A stretch of DNA of 64,000 nt from JAENVU01 sp963756815 (lineage in GTDB: Bacteria; Actinomycetota; Acidimicrobiia; IMCC26256; JAENVU01): assembly GCA_963756815.1 (NCBI GenBank), contig CAVWPR010000026.1, positions 6,544 through 70,543 of the forward strand. Reading direction: 5' to 3'. Of the stretch, positions 34,636-43,820 are shown piece after piece (the first letter of the stretch is position 1; each line of letters opens with the position of its first letter). The notes under the pieces were generated by a model. It searched no databases. It was not told where the DNA came from and worked only from the letters and a program-made list of their open reading frames with translations. The translations under genes and the position numbers were made by a program.

Positions 34636-34764
34636 ATGACCGGCGACGACGACTCCATCGCCGGCGACCCGGTGGCCGAGGGCGCGATGCTCACCGTGCA
34701 CGACGCCGAGACCGAGAACGGCCCGGGCACGCTCGGACTGCTCAACCTCGGGGTGGCGGTCTGA
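34636..34764 (+). CDS. Small hypothetical protein (42 aa) coupled to the desaturase gene
   Basis: A 42-residue acidic ORF (start MTGDDDSIAGDPVAEGAMLT, end GLLNLGVAV) with strong third-position G/C bias. Its TGA overlaps the ATG of the desaturase gene by one base, as in translational coupling. It has no strong ribosome site. No family was recognised. It may be a small partner protein, a leader, or the remains of a longer gene. Confidence 0.45.
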   Translation: MTGDDDSIAGDPVAEGAMLTVHDAETENGPGTLGLLNLGVAV

Positions 34765-35879
34765 TGGACCTCACCCAGGCCGCGACGCCGGGGTACTTCG
34801 CCACCATGGCGATCGAGCACCAGGTGCTCAAGCACCGGGCGGTGCGCGTGGGACCGTCGCCCGCCGACTACGAGCGTTCGGACACCCGCACCTCGCTCGG
34901 GATGGGCGTCCTCAGCCTCGTGGCGCCGCTCGTCGCCGCCAAGGTCCTGGCGCCGTTCGTGCCCGGGAAGGGTCGGTACGGCAAGGCGTTGCTCGCGACC
35001 GCAGCGGGCGCGGTCGTCGCCACGACCGTCGCCGACCGGTTCGCCGCCCGTGAGGAACCCGATCCCGCCGACACCTCGCGGCGCGCGGTCCGGCGGCGCC
35101 GTACCCGACGTCACGCCCGTCAGGTGGCGAAGGTCGCCGCCCCCGTGGCGGTCGCGGCGGGCGGCGTGGCCATCACCACGACCTGGCTCTCACTCTTCAA
35201 CGTCGGCACGCTCTGGCCGCGCCGCTTCGTCCGCGACCTCGGCACCGGCCCGGTCGCGCTGGGCGCGGCGATCCTCGGCTGGGACTTCATCTACTACTGG
35301 AACCACCGGTTCATGCACACGAGCCGGTACATGTGGGCGATCCACGTGGTGCACCATTCGAGCGAGCGCTACAACCTCTCGACCGCGCTGCGTCAACCCG
35401 TCGCCGACGCGCTCGGGACGTTCGCGCCGTACGGGTTGCTGTGCCTCGTCGGGCTCCGGCCGGCGCTCGTCGCGCAGGCGCGGGGCGTGAACCTCCTGTA
35501 CCAGTACTGGATCCACACCGACACGATCCCGAAGCTCGGTCCGTTCGAGACCGTGTTCAACACCGCGTCCCATCACCGAGTGCACCACGGCTCGAACCGG
35601 CAGTACCTCGACCGCAACCACGGCAGCATCCTCATCGTGTGGGACAAGCTGTTCGGGACGTTCGAGCCCGAGGACGAGACGGTCGTGTACGGGCTCACGA
35701 AGAACATCCACACCTTCAACCTGGCCAGGGTCGCGATCCACGAGCACCGCGACATGCTGCGCGACGTGGCGCGGTCGACGAACTGGACGGACCGACTCAA
35801 CTTCGTGCTCCGCGGCCCGGGATGGGCCTACGCTCGGCACGCCGCGGCCGGCGACCTCCGACCCGCCGGCTACGACTGA
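34764..35879 (+). CDS. Sterol desaturase/fatty acid hydroxylase family membrane protein
   Basis: A 371-residue di-iron membrane oxygenase. The His clusters that bind the iron pair are HRFMH, HVVHH and HHRVHHG, placed as in the FA_hydroxylase superfamily (ERG3/carotene hydroxylase type). GAAILGWDFIYYWNHRFMH precedes the first box at the end of a membrane helix. An N-terminal domain of about 130 residues, with two hydrophobic segments and an Arg-rich stretch (RRAVRRRRTRRHARQ), is extra compared with short family members. It would hydroxylate or desaturate a sterol, hopanoid or lipid. It is preceded by a coupled small ORF. Confidence 0.88.
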   Translation: MDLTQAATPGYFATMAIEHQVLKHRAVRVGPSPADYERSDTRTSLGMGVLSLVAPLVAAKVLAPFVPGKGRYGKALLATAAGAVVATTVADRFAAREEPDPADTSRRAVRRRRTRRHARQVAKVAAPVAVAAGGVAITTTWLSLFNVGTLWPRRFVRDLGTGPVALGAAILGWDFIYYWNHRFMHTSRYMWAIHVVHHSSERYNLSTALRQPVADALGTFAPYGLLCLVGLRPALVAQARGVNLLYQYWIHTDTIPKLGPFETVFNTASHHRVHHGSNRQYLDRNHGSILIVWDKLFGTFEPEDETVVYGLTKNIHTFNLARVAIHEHRDMLRDVARSTNWTDRLNFVLRGPGWAYARHAAAGDLRPAGYD

Positions 35880-35941
35880 CACCGCGGCCGGGTCGGTCGG
35901 TGCGGGATCGGCGCGCTCACCGAGGTCCACCGGAGCCCCGG

Positions 35942-35947
35942 TACGAT
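35942..35947 (+). promoter_or_regulatory. TANNNT -10 box of the DUF1232 gene
   Basis: TACGAT is followed by 6 nt (CGGGGG) and the ATG at 35954. The G-run could also act as a weak ribosome site. Confidence 0.45.
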
Positions 35948-35953
35948 CGGGGG

Positions 35954-36400
35954 ATGCCGCGCCGACCCGGACTCTCCGAGCTCCGGGGCAACATCGCCAA
36001 GGCCCGCTTCTTCCGGGTGTACACCGACCGCGCGCGCCGTGTCGTCCGCGACCCGGAGGCGATGGAGGAGCTCGTGCAGCACGCACGGGTCAAGGCGAAG
36101 GGCTCGCCGAACAGCAAGATCCGCGAGCTCGGCGACCGCATCAAGCTGCTGGGACGGCTCGTGCGGGCGTACGCCAACGGCTCGTACCGTGAGATCGGCG
36201 TTGCGAACATCGTGCTCATCGTCGCCGCGATCCTCTACTTCGTGACGCCGATCGACCTCATCCCCGACGCCATCCCCGGCGCCGGTCTGATGGACGACGC
36301 CACCGTGCTCGCCTTCGTCCTCGCCAAGCTCGAGATCGAGCTCGATCGCTTCTCGGCCTGGGAGAAGGGCCGGGCGATCGACGCCGTCAGCCGCGGCTGA
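35954..36400 (+). CDS. DUF1232 membrane protein
   Basis: A 148-residue protein with DUF1232 at its C-terminus: NIVLIVAAILYFVTPIDLIPDAIPGAGLMDDATVLAFVLAKLEIELDRF contains the diagnostic YxxxPxDLIPD and one to two hydrophobic helices. The N-terminal half is basic and helical. DUF1232 proteins are small membrane proteins of unknown function found from bacteria to plants. An ORF of this kind usually stands alone, as here. Convergent with the MBL gene; the 37-bp gap is a CCGCCC repeat. Confidence 0.85.
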   Translation: MPRRPGLSELRGNIAKARFFRVYTDRARRVVRDPEAMEELVQHARVKAKGSPNSKIRELGDRIKLLGRLVRAYANGSYREIGVANIVLIVAAILYFVTPIDLIPDAIPGAGLMDDATVLAFVLAKLEIELDRFSAWEKGRAIDAVSRG

Positions 36401-36437
36401 CCCCGCCGAGCCGCCCCCGCCGCCCCCGCCGCCCCGA

Positions 36438-37160
36438 TCACACGCTCGCGGCCACCATCGCGGTGTACGCGTCCGCGAGCTCGAGGAGCTGGCCGGCGCC
36501 GTCGCCCGAGTACGACGAGCCGTGCATGATCGCCAACGTCGTCGGACCGAGATCGGCGAGCCGCCGCAGCGTCGGCACGGTCGCGGCGCCGATCGACGTC
36601 GCGTGGAACACCTCCTCGCCGGTGAGCGCGGCTTCGACGATGCTCTCCCTCACGAGGGCCGGCCCGTTGCCGAGGGCCGTGAAGAGGTCGCCGGCGAAGA
36701 GCGTGCTCGTCGGCTCGTCGAACCAGAGCCCGCTCTCCCAGTTGTGCGGCACGTGCGGCGTGGCCAGGAAGCGCAGCCGGTGGTGACCCGTGCCGAGCAC
36801 CTCACCGTCGGCCATTGGGCGGGGCGGCCGGTCGGCGAGGTCGTTCAGCGAGACCATGCAGGCGAGCTCGCCGTGCACCACCTGCGCCTGCGGGGCGGCG
36901 GCCAACAGCTCGTTCATGGCGCCGCACTCGTCGGCCTCCACGTGGCCGAACGAGATCCAGCGCAGCGACTCGACCGGCACGACGCGGCCGATGGCCTCGC
37001 TGACGAGTGGGAACAGCTGGCGCGTGCCGGTGTGGAAGAGGAACGGCTCGTCGTCACGGACCAGGAACTGGTTGAAGGTGAACCCGGTCGGACCCACCTC
37101 GGGCACGAACGTGGAGAGCCGGTAGATGTCGGGGGCGATCTCGTCGACGGTGGTCTGCAT
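36438..37160 (-). CDS. ODP-family metallo-beta-lactamase-fold protein
   Basis: A 240-residue MBL-fold protein of the oxygen-binding di-iron (ODP/FprA-like) subgroup. The first metal motif is ISFGHVEADECGAMNELL, the HxExD form of ODP proteins instead of HxHxDH, followed by VVHGELAC, TPHVPHNWESGLWFDEPTSTLFAGDLF (His and bridging Asp) and AIMHGSSYSG (final His). It lacks the flavodoxin domain of full FprA. It may sense or reduce oxygen, or act as a hydrolase. AGGAGG 7 nt before the ATG is a strong ribosome site. The LuxR gene ends 86 bp upstream on the same strand. Confidence 0.85.
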   Translation of the reverse strand: MQTTVDEIAPDIYRLSTFVPEVGPTGFTFNQFLVRDDEPFLFHTGTRQLFPLVSEAIGRVVPVESLRWISFGHVEADECGAMNELLAAAPQAQVVHGELACMVSLNDLADRPPRPMADGEVLGTGHHRLRFLATPHVPHNWESGLWFDEPTSTLFAGDLFTALGNGPALVRESIVEAALTGEEVFHATSIGAATVPTLRRLADLGPTTLAIMHGSSYSGDGAGQLLELADAYTAMVAASV

Positions 37161-37246
37161 GGTGGTTCCTCCTGGTCGGGATGGGATCTCGCGTCCCACC
37201 CCGTCACCATGACCGAACACGTCCCCGGCCACATCGGGGGATCCCC

Positions 37247-38850
37247 CTACTCCGACCCGGTTCCTCCGGAGGCTGCGGCTGCGGCCGCCACCGCCGCCGC
37301 CTCGGCGCGGGTGCGCACCCCGAGCTTGGCGAGGACCCTGCTGACGTGGTGCTCCACGGTCTTGGCGGAGATGAACAGCTGCTCGCCGATCTCGGCGTTG
37401 GTGGCGCCCTGGCCGAGACGCTCCAGGACCTGGCTCTCGCGGGCGGTGAGCCCGGCCAGGCGTTGCTGGACGGCGGCCGCGCCGGTGGGGCGCGCCGCGA
37501 CCCCCAGCGCGCGGAGCAGCGCGGTGAGCCGGTCGCACTCGGCCCCCGCCCCGAGTCGCTGCGCGATCGCGAGCGCGGCGCGGGCCTCGGCGACCGCGTC
37601 GGCGGAGTCGCCGCGCGCGGCGAGGGCTTCGGCCGCGAGCCGGTGCGACGTGACGAGCAGGAACGGGGCGTCGCTCTCCCCGAGCAGCTCGTGCGCACGA
37701 CGGGCCGCGTCGACCGCCCCGCCGGCGTCTCCGGCGGCGGTCGCGATCCGAGCCCGCGGCAATCGCCGCGCCGGCCGCCGCGACCGGTGTCCCGATCCGT
37801 GCCGCCGCGGCGTCGAGCTCACCGGCGGCGGCCGCCGCCGCGTCGAGGTCGTCGCCGCGCGAGCTCGGCCTCGACGAGCAGCGCCAGCAACGGCGCGCGC
37901 CGGGTCACGTCCCCCACGAGACGGTCGAGCGAGCGTTGCGCGAGCGCCACCGCGACGTCGGCATCCCCCCGCCGCAGGTGGACCTCGGCCAGCGGCAACC
38001 ACACCGACAGGCGATCCTCGTGCGGCGCGAGCAGCACCGATGCCTCGTCGAGCCGGCCCTGCGCGACCCGCAGGTGCGCCAGCCGGGCGATGGTGTCGAC
38101 GCGGTGGCCCACGCACCGCGAGCCGTCAGGTCCGAGCACCGCCATCATCGCGGCCTCGGCCTCCTCCCAACGTCCCGCGTCGCAGAGCACCGCGCCGTAC
38201 GCCGCATGGCAGTGGGTGTGGAGGATGCGCGGGCGACCGTCGAGTGGCCGCAGGACGAGCTCGTCGACGAGCCGGATCCACTCCTCGGCCCGGGCGATGT
38301 CGTCGGCCCGCTCGCACGCGCTCAACATCGCACAGAACGCCCGGCCGACAGCGGGGAGGTCGCCGGCGACCTCCCCGGCGCAGATCGACGCGAGCGCCTC
38401 GTCGAGGCGGGCGAACCCCTCCACCGTCCGGCCCTGCGAGACGAGGGCGAGCCCGCTCTCGGCGAGCGCCCGGACCACCAGTCCGTCATCACCGAACTCC
38501 TCGCCGATGGCGCGCGCCCGGTCCGCCGCAGCCGCGAGCTCGTCGACGTCGGGGCGGTCGCACGCGATGACCGCCACCTCGTAGTGCCCCTGCTCGACGC
38601 AATGGCCGGCCTCGTCCAGGAGCCGTTGCGCTCGCGCGCGCCAGCCGTTGCCCGCGGCCGGATTGCCGAGGACCGAGGCGTGGAGATCGATCAGCTCGAT
38701 CGCGAGGCGAGCCGCGGAGCGGGTCTCACCTGCGCCCTTCGCCGCCGCGAATGCCGCCTCCCACGCGACACGCGCGTCGTCGAACCGGTCGTCGGCGTAC
38801 GCGAGACGGCCGTCGGCGACGAATTCGGCGACGGTCGCGTGCCCGGTCAC
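37247..38850 (-). CDS. LuxR-type transcriptional regulator with TPR-like repeats, two frame changes
   Basis: About 535 residues. The start (VTGHATVAEFVADGRLAYADDRFDDARVAWEAAF) and the long Ala-rich helical region with TPR-like pairs (WRARAQRLLDEAG, WEEAEAAMMAVLG, RGDADVAVALAQRSL) match the ATP-less LuxR regulators common in actinobacteria. The C-terminal GerE helix-turn-helix is complete: LTARESQVLERLGQGATNAEIGEQLFISAKTVEHHVSRVLAKLGVRTRAEAAA. The frame must change twice, at about 37860 and 37758, inside very GC-rich Ala codons. The GTG at 38850 is supported by a TACGAT box 6 nt upstream; the frame is open further but without family similarity. It may control the downstream MBL gene. Confidence 0.82.
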
Positions 38851-39277
38851 CGCACAATCGTACGTGGGGTCATGGTCCCACTCCTCGGCGTGGGCCCGTG
38901 CCGTCGCCTCGGCGGTTGCCTCCCGGTGCCCGCGCCACGGCACGTTGCGGACCGACGTACCGCAGCCGGTGACGTCGGCGAAGAACGGGGACACCCCGCG
39001 AGTTGGCGGCAGTCGCGTTTCTGCTGAGTCAGCAGCACCTGGCGGAGGTGGACCATGAGACGCAAGCATCGGCGTCCCGTTCTGGTCGAACCCGTCGAAG
39101 CTCATGGTCGTGATGCCGAACGCGTCCGCGGACTCGACACGTTCGTCGGTGTCGTCCCGCTCTCCCAGCCGAGTTGCCCCGTCACTGCGAGCTCGAAGAG
39201 TCCGATCGTGCAGCTGCTGGTGGTGATCGCGCCGCCACCGGCCCCAACGGCGCGGGACACGGCCGTGCTTTCGAGGT
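38851..39277. other. 427-bp divergent intergenic region between LuxR and CYTH-CHAD genes
   Basis: No gene can be supported here with confidence. The LuxR frame remains open on the reverse strand across the region and its proximal part (38851-39000) has coding-like third positions, so the LuxR protein might start further upstream. The distal part (39000-39277) has lower G/C at third positions in every frame and probably holds the two promoters. No clear palindrome was seen. Confidence 0.5.
38857..38862 (-). promoter_or_regulatory. TANNNT -10 box of the LuxR-type gene
   Basis: On the reverse strand TACGAT lies 6 nt before the GTG at 38850. The match with the other leaderless genes supports that GTG as the start. 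Confidence 0.5.
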
Positions 39278-40789
39278 ATGAACAGCAGCGTGGAGGAGCG
39301 CGAGCGGAAGTTGACCATCGATCCCGCGCTGCCGCTCCCTGATCCCGACACGCTCTTCGCCGGGCTCGGTCAGTGGACCGACGAGACGGTCGACCAGGAG
39401 GCGACATACTTCGACACCGCTGATCTCCGCCTCACCCGCGCCGGCGCGAGCCTGCGCTTCCGGTCCGACGACGGCTGGACGGTCAAGACGCCGACCACCG
39501 CGGACGGATCAGAGATCCGGCGCGAGGAGCACGTCTTCGGCGGCCCGCTCGACGCCCGCCCCGCCCGAGCCGAGGAGCTCGTCCTCGGGTGGAGTCGCAC
39601 CGCGGCGCTCGAGCCGGTGGCGCACGTCCGGACGCGCCGGCGGCGCCTGCGCGTCGTCGACGGTGGCAAGCGACTCGTCGAGGTCGCCGACGATCGGGTC
39701 GAGGCCGACGGCGTCGTGGCGGACCCGGTGACCTTCCGCGAGATCGAGGTCGAGCTCGCGTCCGGCGCGGACCCGAAGATCCTCACCACGCTCGCGCGCC
39801 GGTTGAGGGATGCGGGCGCCCGGGCCGAACGCAACGGCGCCACGCCCAAGGTCGCGCGTGCGCTGGGGGCGCGTGCGCTCGCACCGGCCGACGTCACGGA
39901 CCCCGGACCGTTGCCTCGCGACGCGACGCTCGCCGCGCTCGTGCGCCACGCGATCCGCGCCTCCGTCCTCCGACTGATCGAGCACGACCACGTGGTCCGA
40001 CTCGACGACGACCCGGAAGGCGTGCACCAGGCACGCGTCGCGACCCGGCGGCTGAGGTCGGACCTCCACACGTTCGCCCCGCTGCTCGATCCCGTGTGGG
40101 TCGACGGCCTCCGTACCGAGCTGCAATGGCTGGGCACGCTCCTCGGTCGAGTGCGCGACGCCGACGTCTTGCGCGACCAGCTGGAGCAGCGCGGCAGGCG
40201 CCTCTCGGAGCCGGATCGGGACGGCGTGGCGGCACTCGCGGCCCGTCTCGATGCGGCGCGCGCGCGACCGAGTCGGCGCGCGCTCATGGACGCCATGACG
40301 TCGCCGCGATACCTGGAGCTGCTCGATCGACTGGTGGACGCGGCGGCCGATCCGCGCTTCGCCGACGACCGGGTCGGCCGGCGCGCCCGGCGCCCGGCCC
40401 CCGCGCTCGCCCGGCGCCCGTGGAAGCAGCTGCGGAGGACGGTCCGCGATCTTCCGGACGATCCCAGTGACGAGCAGCTGCACGAGGTGCGCAAGAAGGC
40501 GAAGCGCACGCGATACGCGCTGGAGGCGATCGCGCCGGTGACGGGCAAGGACATCCGCCGTCTCGCCGATCGGGTGCGCGGCATCCAGGACGTGCTCGGC
40601 GATCACCACGACGCGGTCGTCGCGACCGCGTGGCTGCGCGACGCCGCCGGTTCCGGCGACGTCGACCCGGGCGTCGCGTTCACCGCCGGACAGCTGGCCG
40701 ACACGTTCATCCGCGACGCCGGGCGCCTGCGCACGCGCTGGTCGCACACGTGGCGCAAGACGCGAGCCGACGGGCGCGACGCGCTCTGA
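39278..40789 (+). CDS. CYTH and CHAD domain protein (inorganic triphosphatase/polyphosphate-binding)
   Basis: A 503-residue protein with two domains. Residues 1 to about 200 are a CYTH triphosphate tunnel domain: VEERERKLTIDP is the ExExK signature, followed by YFDTADLRLTRAGASLRFR, WTVKTPT and FREIEVELASG with its acidic metal ligands. Residues about 215 to 500 are a CHAD domain, all helical with conserved His/Lys/Arg (VHQARVATRRLRSDLHTF, LHEVRKKAKRTRYALE, IQDVLGDHHDAVVATAWLR) that binds polyphosphate. It would hydrolyse triphosphate or act on polyphosphate granules. The protein is complete and in one frame. Confidence 0.92.
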   Translation: MNSSVEERERKLTIDPALPLPDPDTLFAGLGQWTDETVDQEATYFDTADLRLTRAGASLRFRSDDGWTVKTPTTADGSEIRREEHVFGGPLDARPARAEELVLGWSRTAALEPVAHVRTRRRRLRVVDGGKRLVEVADDRVEADGVVADPVTFREIEVELASGADPKILTTLARRLRDAGARAERNGATPKVARALGARALAPADVTDPGPLPRDATLAALVRHAIRASVLRLIEHDHVVRLDDDPEGVHQARVATRRLRSDLHTFAPLLDPVWVDGLRTELQWLGTLLGRVRDADVLRDQLEQRGRRLSEPDRDGVAALAARLDAARARPSRRALMDAMTSPRYLELLDRLVDAAADPRFADDRVGRRARRPAPALARRPWKQLRRTVRDLPDDPSDEQLHEVRKKAKRTRYALEAIAPVTGKDIRRLADRVRGIQDVLGDHHDAVVATAWLRDAAGSGDVDPGVAFTAGQLADTFIRDAGRLRTRWSHTWRKTRADGRDAL

Positions 40790-40840
40790 GGCGCGACGTC
40801 GCGCCGTCGCGCCGACGGACCGCGGACGGAGCCGGGGCGC

Positions 40841-40846
40841 TACGGT
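40841..40846 (+). promoter_or_regulatory. TANNNT -10 box of the alpha/beta hydrolase gene
   Basis: TACGGT is followed by 7 nt and the GTG at 40854 without a ribosome site. Confidence 0.5.
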
Positions 40847-40853
40847 CGCCACC

Positions 40854-41696
40854 GTGCGGGTCGAGATCGAGCCTGGGGTCCACCTCTTCTTCGACGTCGC
40901 GGGAAGCGGGCTCGCGCCCACCGACGACGCGATGCTCCCGAAGCCCACCCTGCTCCTGCTCCACGGGGGTCCGGGCTTCGACCATGCGGGGTTCCGGCCC
41001 TACTTCGACCGCTTCGCCGACACCCACCAGGTGGTGTACCTCGACCAACGGGGCCAGGGGCGCAGCGACGGCCACGACGACCCGACCGGCTGGACCTTCG
41101 ACACATGGGCGGACGACGTCGTGCGCGTCTGCGATGCCCTCGGGATCGAGCGGCCGGTGGTGCTCGGGAACTCGTTCGGCGGGTTCGTCGCGATGCACTA
41201 CGCGGCGCGCCATCCCGACCATCCGGCGAAGCTCGTCCTGTCGAGCACGCAGGCCCGCCGTCACCTGGAGATCAGCGCGGCGCGCTTCGAGGCGCTCGGT
41301 GGGCCCGAGGCGCGGGACTGCTACCTGCGCGTCTTCGACGGCGACCCCGGCCCGGACGACGGCGTCGAGTACCTCCAACGGTGCATGCCGTTGTACAACC
41401 GGACCCCGTCGCCGTTCGGGCCCACCCGTTCGATCCTCAACCTCGAGATGATGGCCGACTCCACCCGGTGGTTCGCCGACCTCGACCTCCGCGACGACCT
41501 GCGCGCCGTCCGGGCACCGACGCTCGTGCTCGCGGGCGAGGACGACCCCATGACGCCCGTCGAGGCCGCCGAGGAGATCGTCGCGCTCATACCTCCGGGC
41601 TCGGCGCGCCTCGAGCGCTTCGCCGACTGCGGCCACGGCTCGTACCGCGATCAACCCGACCGCACCGAACGCGTGCTGCGCGCGTTCCTCGCCTGA
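40854..41696 (+). CDS. Alpha/beta hydrolase, proline iminopeptidase-like
   Basis: A 280-residue alpha/beta hydrolase. LLLLHGGPGFDHAGF is the HGGP oxyanion motif of prolyl aminopeptidases, YLDQRGQGRSD their DQRGxGRS motif, and VVLGNSFGGFVAMHYAARHP carries the Ser nucleophile. LVLAGEDDPMTP holds the Asp and ADCGHGSYRDQ the catalytic His. It may remove N-terminal proline or cleave a small ester or amide. The GTG at 40854 lies 7 nt after a TACGGT box. Convergent with the E1 gene, 8 bp apart. Confidence 0.87.
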   Translation: MRVEIEPGVHLFFDVAGSGLAPTDDAMLPKPTLLLLHGGPGFDHAGFRPYFDRFADTHQVVYLDQRGQGRSDGHDDPTGWTFDTWADDVVRVCDALGIERPVVLGNSFGGFVAMHYAARHPDHPAKLVLSSTQARRHLEISAARFEALGGPEARDCYLRVFDGDPGPDDGVEYLQRCMPLYNRTPSPFGPTRSILNLEMMADSTRWFADLDLRDDLRAVRAPTLVLAGEDDPMTPVEAAEEIVALIPPGSARLERFADCGHGSYRDQPDRTERVLRAFLA

Positions 41697-41704
41697 GCAG
41701 GGCC

Positions 41705-43820
41705 TCAGCCGCAGGCGAGCAGCGCGGACGCCGCGGCTGCGACATCGGCGACCTGCGGGAGGATCACGTCCTCGAGCGTCGGCTCGTAGGCCACGTGGGT
41801 GTCGAGCGCGCCCACGCGCCGGACCGGGGCCCGCAGGGACGGGAACAGCGCGTCGGCCGCCCACGCCGCGACCTCGGCCCCGAACCCGCAGGTGACGACG
41901 TCCTCGTGGACCACCAGGAGCCGCCCGGTGCGGCGGACGGAGCGAGCGACCAGGTCGCGATCCCACGGCACCAGCGAACGCAGATCGACGATCTCCAGCT
42001 CACGATCGAGCTCGGCCTGCACCCGTGCCGCGGCCTCCAGCGACTTCTGGACCATCGCACCCCACGTCACCACGGTGAGATCGCGCCCGGGCCGGCGGAC
42101 CGCGCCGCGCCCGAACGGCACCACGTACTCCTCCGGCGGGTACGGATCGCGCGCGTACGGCTGGCGCAACAGGTGCTTGTGCTCGAGGAACAGCACGGGA
42201 TCCTCACAGCGGAACGCGGCCCGCAGCAGCCCGACCGCATCGCGCGCCCGCGACGGGAACGCGATGAGGAGGCCGGGGACGTGGGCGAAGATCGACTCAC
42301 CGGACTGCGAGTGCCAGATCGATCCGCCCTGGAGGTAGCCGCCGATCGGGACCCGCACGATCACGGGCGCGCGGAACGCGCCGTTGGAGCGCCAGCGGAT
42401 CGTGGCCGCCTCGCTCTTGATCTGCTGCATCGCCGGCCAGATGTAGTCGAAGAACTGGATCTCGGGGACGGGCCGCAGGCCGCGGAGCGCCTGGCCGATC
42501 GCGCGGCCGATGATGTTCGACTCCGCGAGCGGGGTGTTGAAGCAGCGCGCGAGGCCGAACTCCCGCTGCAGACCATGGGTCGTGCCGAAGACCCCGCCCT
42601 TGCCCTCCACGTTCGCGAGCAGGGCCTCGCGCGAGTCGGCGACGTCCTCGCCGAACACCCGCACACGCTCGTCCGCCGCCATCACCTCGTGGAGCGTCCG
42701 GTTGATCGCCTCGCCGAACGTGACGGTCGGCGCCGGCTGCGGCGCCCTCGACCGCATCGGCACCGTCGACGAGCCCGACATCCTCGACGAGCCCGACGTC
42801 CTCGACGAGATCCGGCAGGACCACCACGTGATCGGCCACCGAGCACGGATCGGGGCGCGGCGCGGCCAGCGCGGCGCGCGCCGCCGCCGCGACCTCGGCC
42901 TTGGCGTCCTCCCAGCACTCCGCGACCGCCGATTCCGTGAGGACACCGGCGGCGACGAGCGCGCCGCCCATCGTGAGGAGCGGGTCGCGAGCCCTCTCCT
43001 CCTCCAGCTCCTCCGGGGCGCGGTACTTGCTCTGGGTGTCGGCAGCCGAGTGGGAGTAGGGGCGCGTGACGCGCGCGTGGATCAGGGCCGGACCGACGCC
43101 GGCCCGCACCCGCGGCACCGCCTCGGACGCGACTTGCCGTACGGCGTCGTAGTCGCAGCCGTCGACGCTGTACACCTCGAGCCCGCGAAAGCCCCGCACG
43201 AGCTCGTGCACCGGCGCGGGCGCCTGGTCGACCGCGGGCACCGAGATCGCGTAGCCGTTGTCGGCCACCACGAACAGCACCGGGAGGTGGAGCGTGCACG
43301 CGGAGTTCAGGCTCTCCCAGAAGTCGCCCTCGGACGTCGCGCCCTCCCCCAGGGACACGTAGGTGAGCTCGTCGCCGTGCGCCACGGTGCCCGGCAGGTG
43401 TCGCCGGCGCGAGAGATACCGCGCCGCCTCGGCACACCCCACCGCGGCCAGGCACTGGGAGCCGGTCGGGCTCGACTGCGTCACCACGTGCTGCTCCGCG
43501 TACCCCCAGTGTGCGGGCATCTGACGGCCGCCCGACGACGGGTCGTCGGCGCTGCCGACGGCCTGCAGCAGGATCGTGGTCGGGCTGATGCCCAGCCCGA
43601 GCATCAGCGCCTGGTCGCGGTAGTACGGGAAGAACCAGTCGTAGCCGGGTCGCAGCTCGCGCGCGAGCGCGAGGAGCAGCGCCTCGTGGCCGGCGCCCGA
43701 GATCTGGAAGAACACGCGGGTCTGCTTCTGCAGCGCGATCTCGCGATCGTCGATGGCGCGTGACACGCACGCGAGTCGGAAGTCCGCCACCGCGTCACGC
43801 GCGGACGCCCCCGAGGTCAC
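41705..43820 (-). CDS. 2-oxoacid (branched-chain type) dehydrogenase E1, fused alpha and beta subunits, one frame change
   Basis: About 705 residues that hold both E1 subunits. The alpha part has SGAGHEALLLALARELRPGYDWFFPYYRDQ, the PS-phosphorylation-like SSPTGSQCL region, and the thiamine-diphosphate motif GEGATSEGDFWESLNSACTLHLPVLFVVADN. The beta part starts with TVTFGEAINRTLHEVMAADERVRVFGEDVAD and has EIQFFDYIWPAMQQI, LRQPYARDPYPP and GAEVAAWAADAL. The two parts lie in different frames that cross at about 42740, after a linker with an 18-bp tandem repeat; one base restores a single protein, as in known fused E1 enzymes. It decarboxylates a branched-chain 2-oxoacid. The GTG overlaps the E2 stop by 4 nt. 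Confidence 0.85.

Noticed and set aside
36401..36437. CCGCCC tandem repeats between DUF1232 and MBL genes
   Set aside because: Only about 30 bp of low-complexity sequence; not enough to call a functional repeat.
38862..38886. Eight-codon ORF (ATG in GAGGAGTGGGACCATGACC) ending over the LuxR GTG
   Set aside because: It looked like a coupled leader, but the TACGAT box lying inside it, 6 nt before the GTG, fits the leaderless pattern of the window better.
39055..39342. 95-codon + strand ORF in the LuxR/CYTH intergenic region
   Set aside because: It overlaps the start of the CYTH-CHAD gene in another frame, shows no codon bias consistent with coding, and has no recognisable motif.
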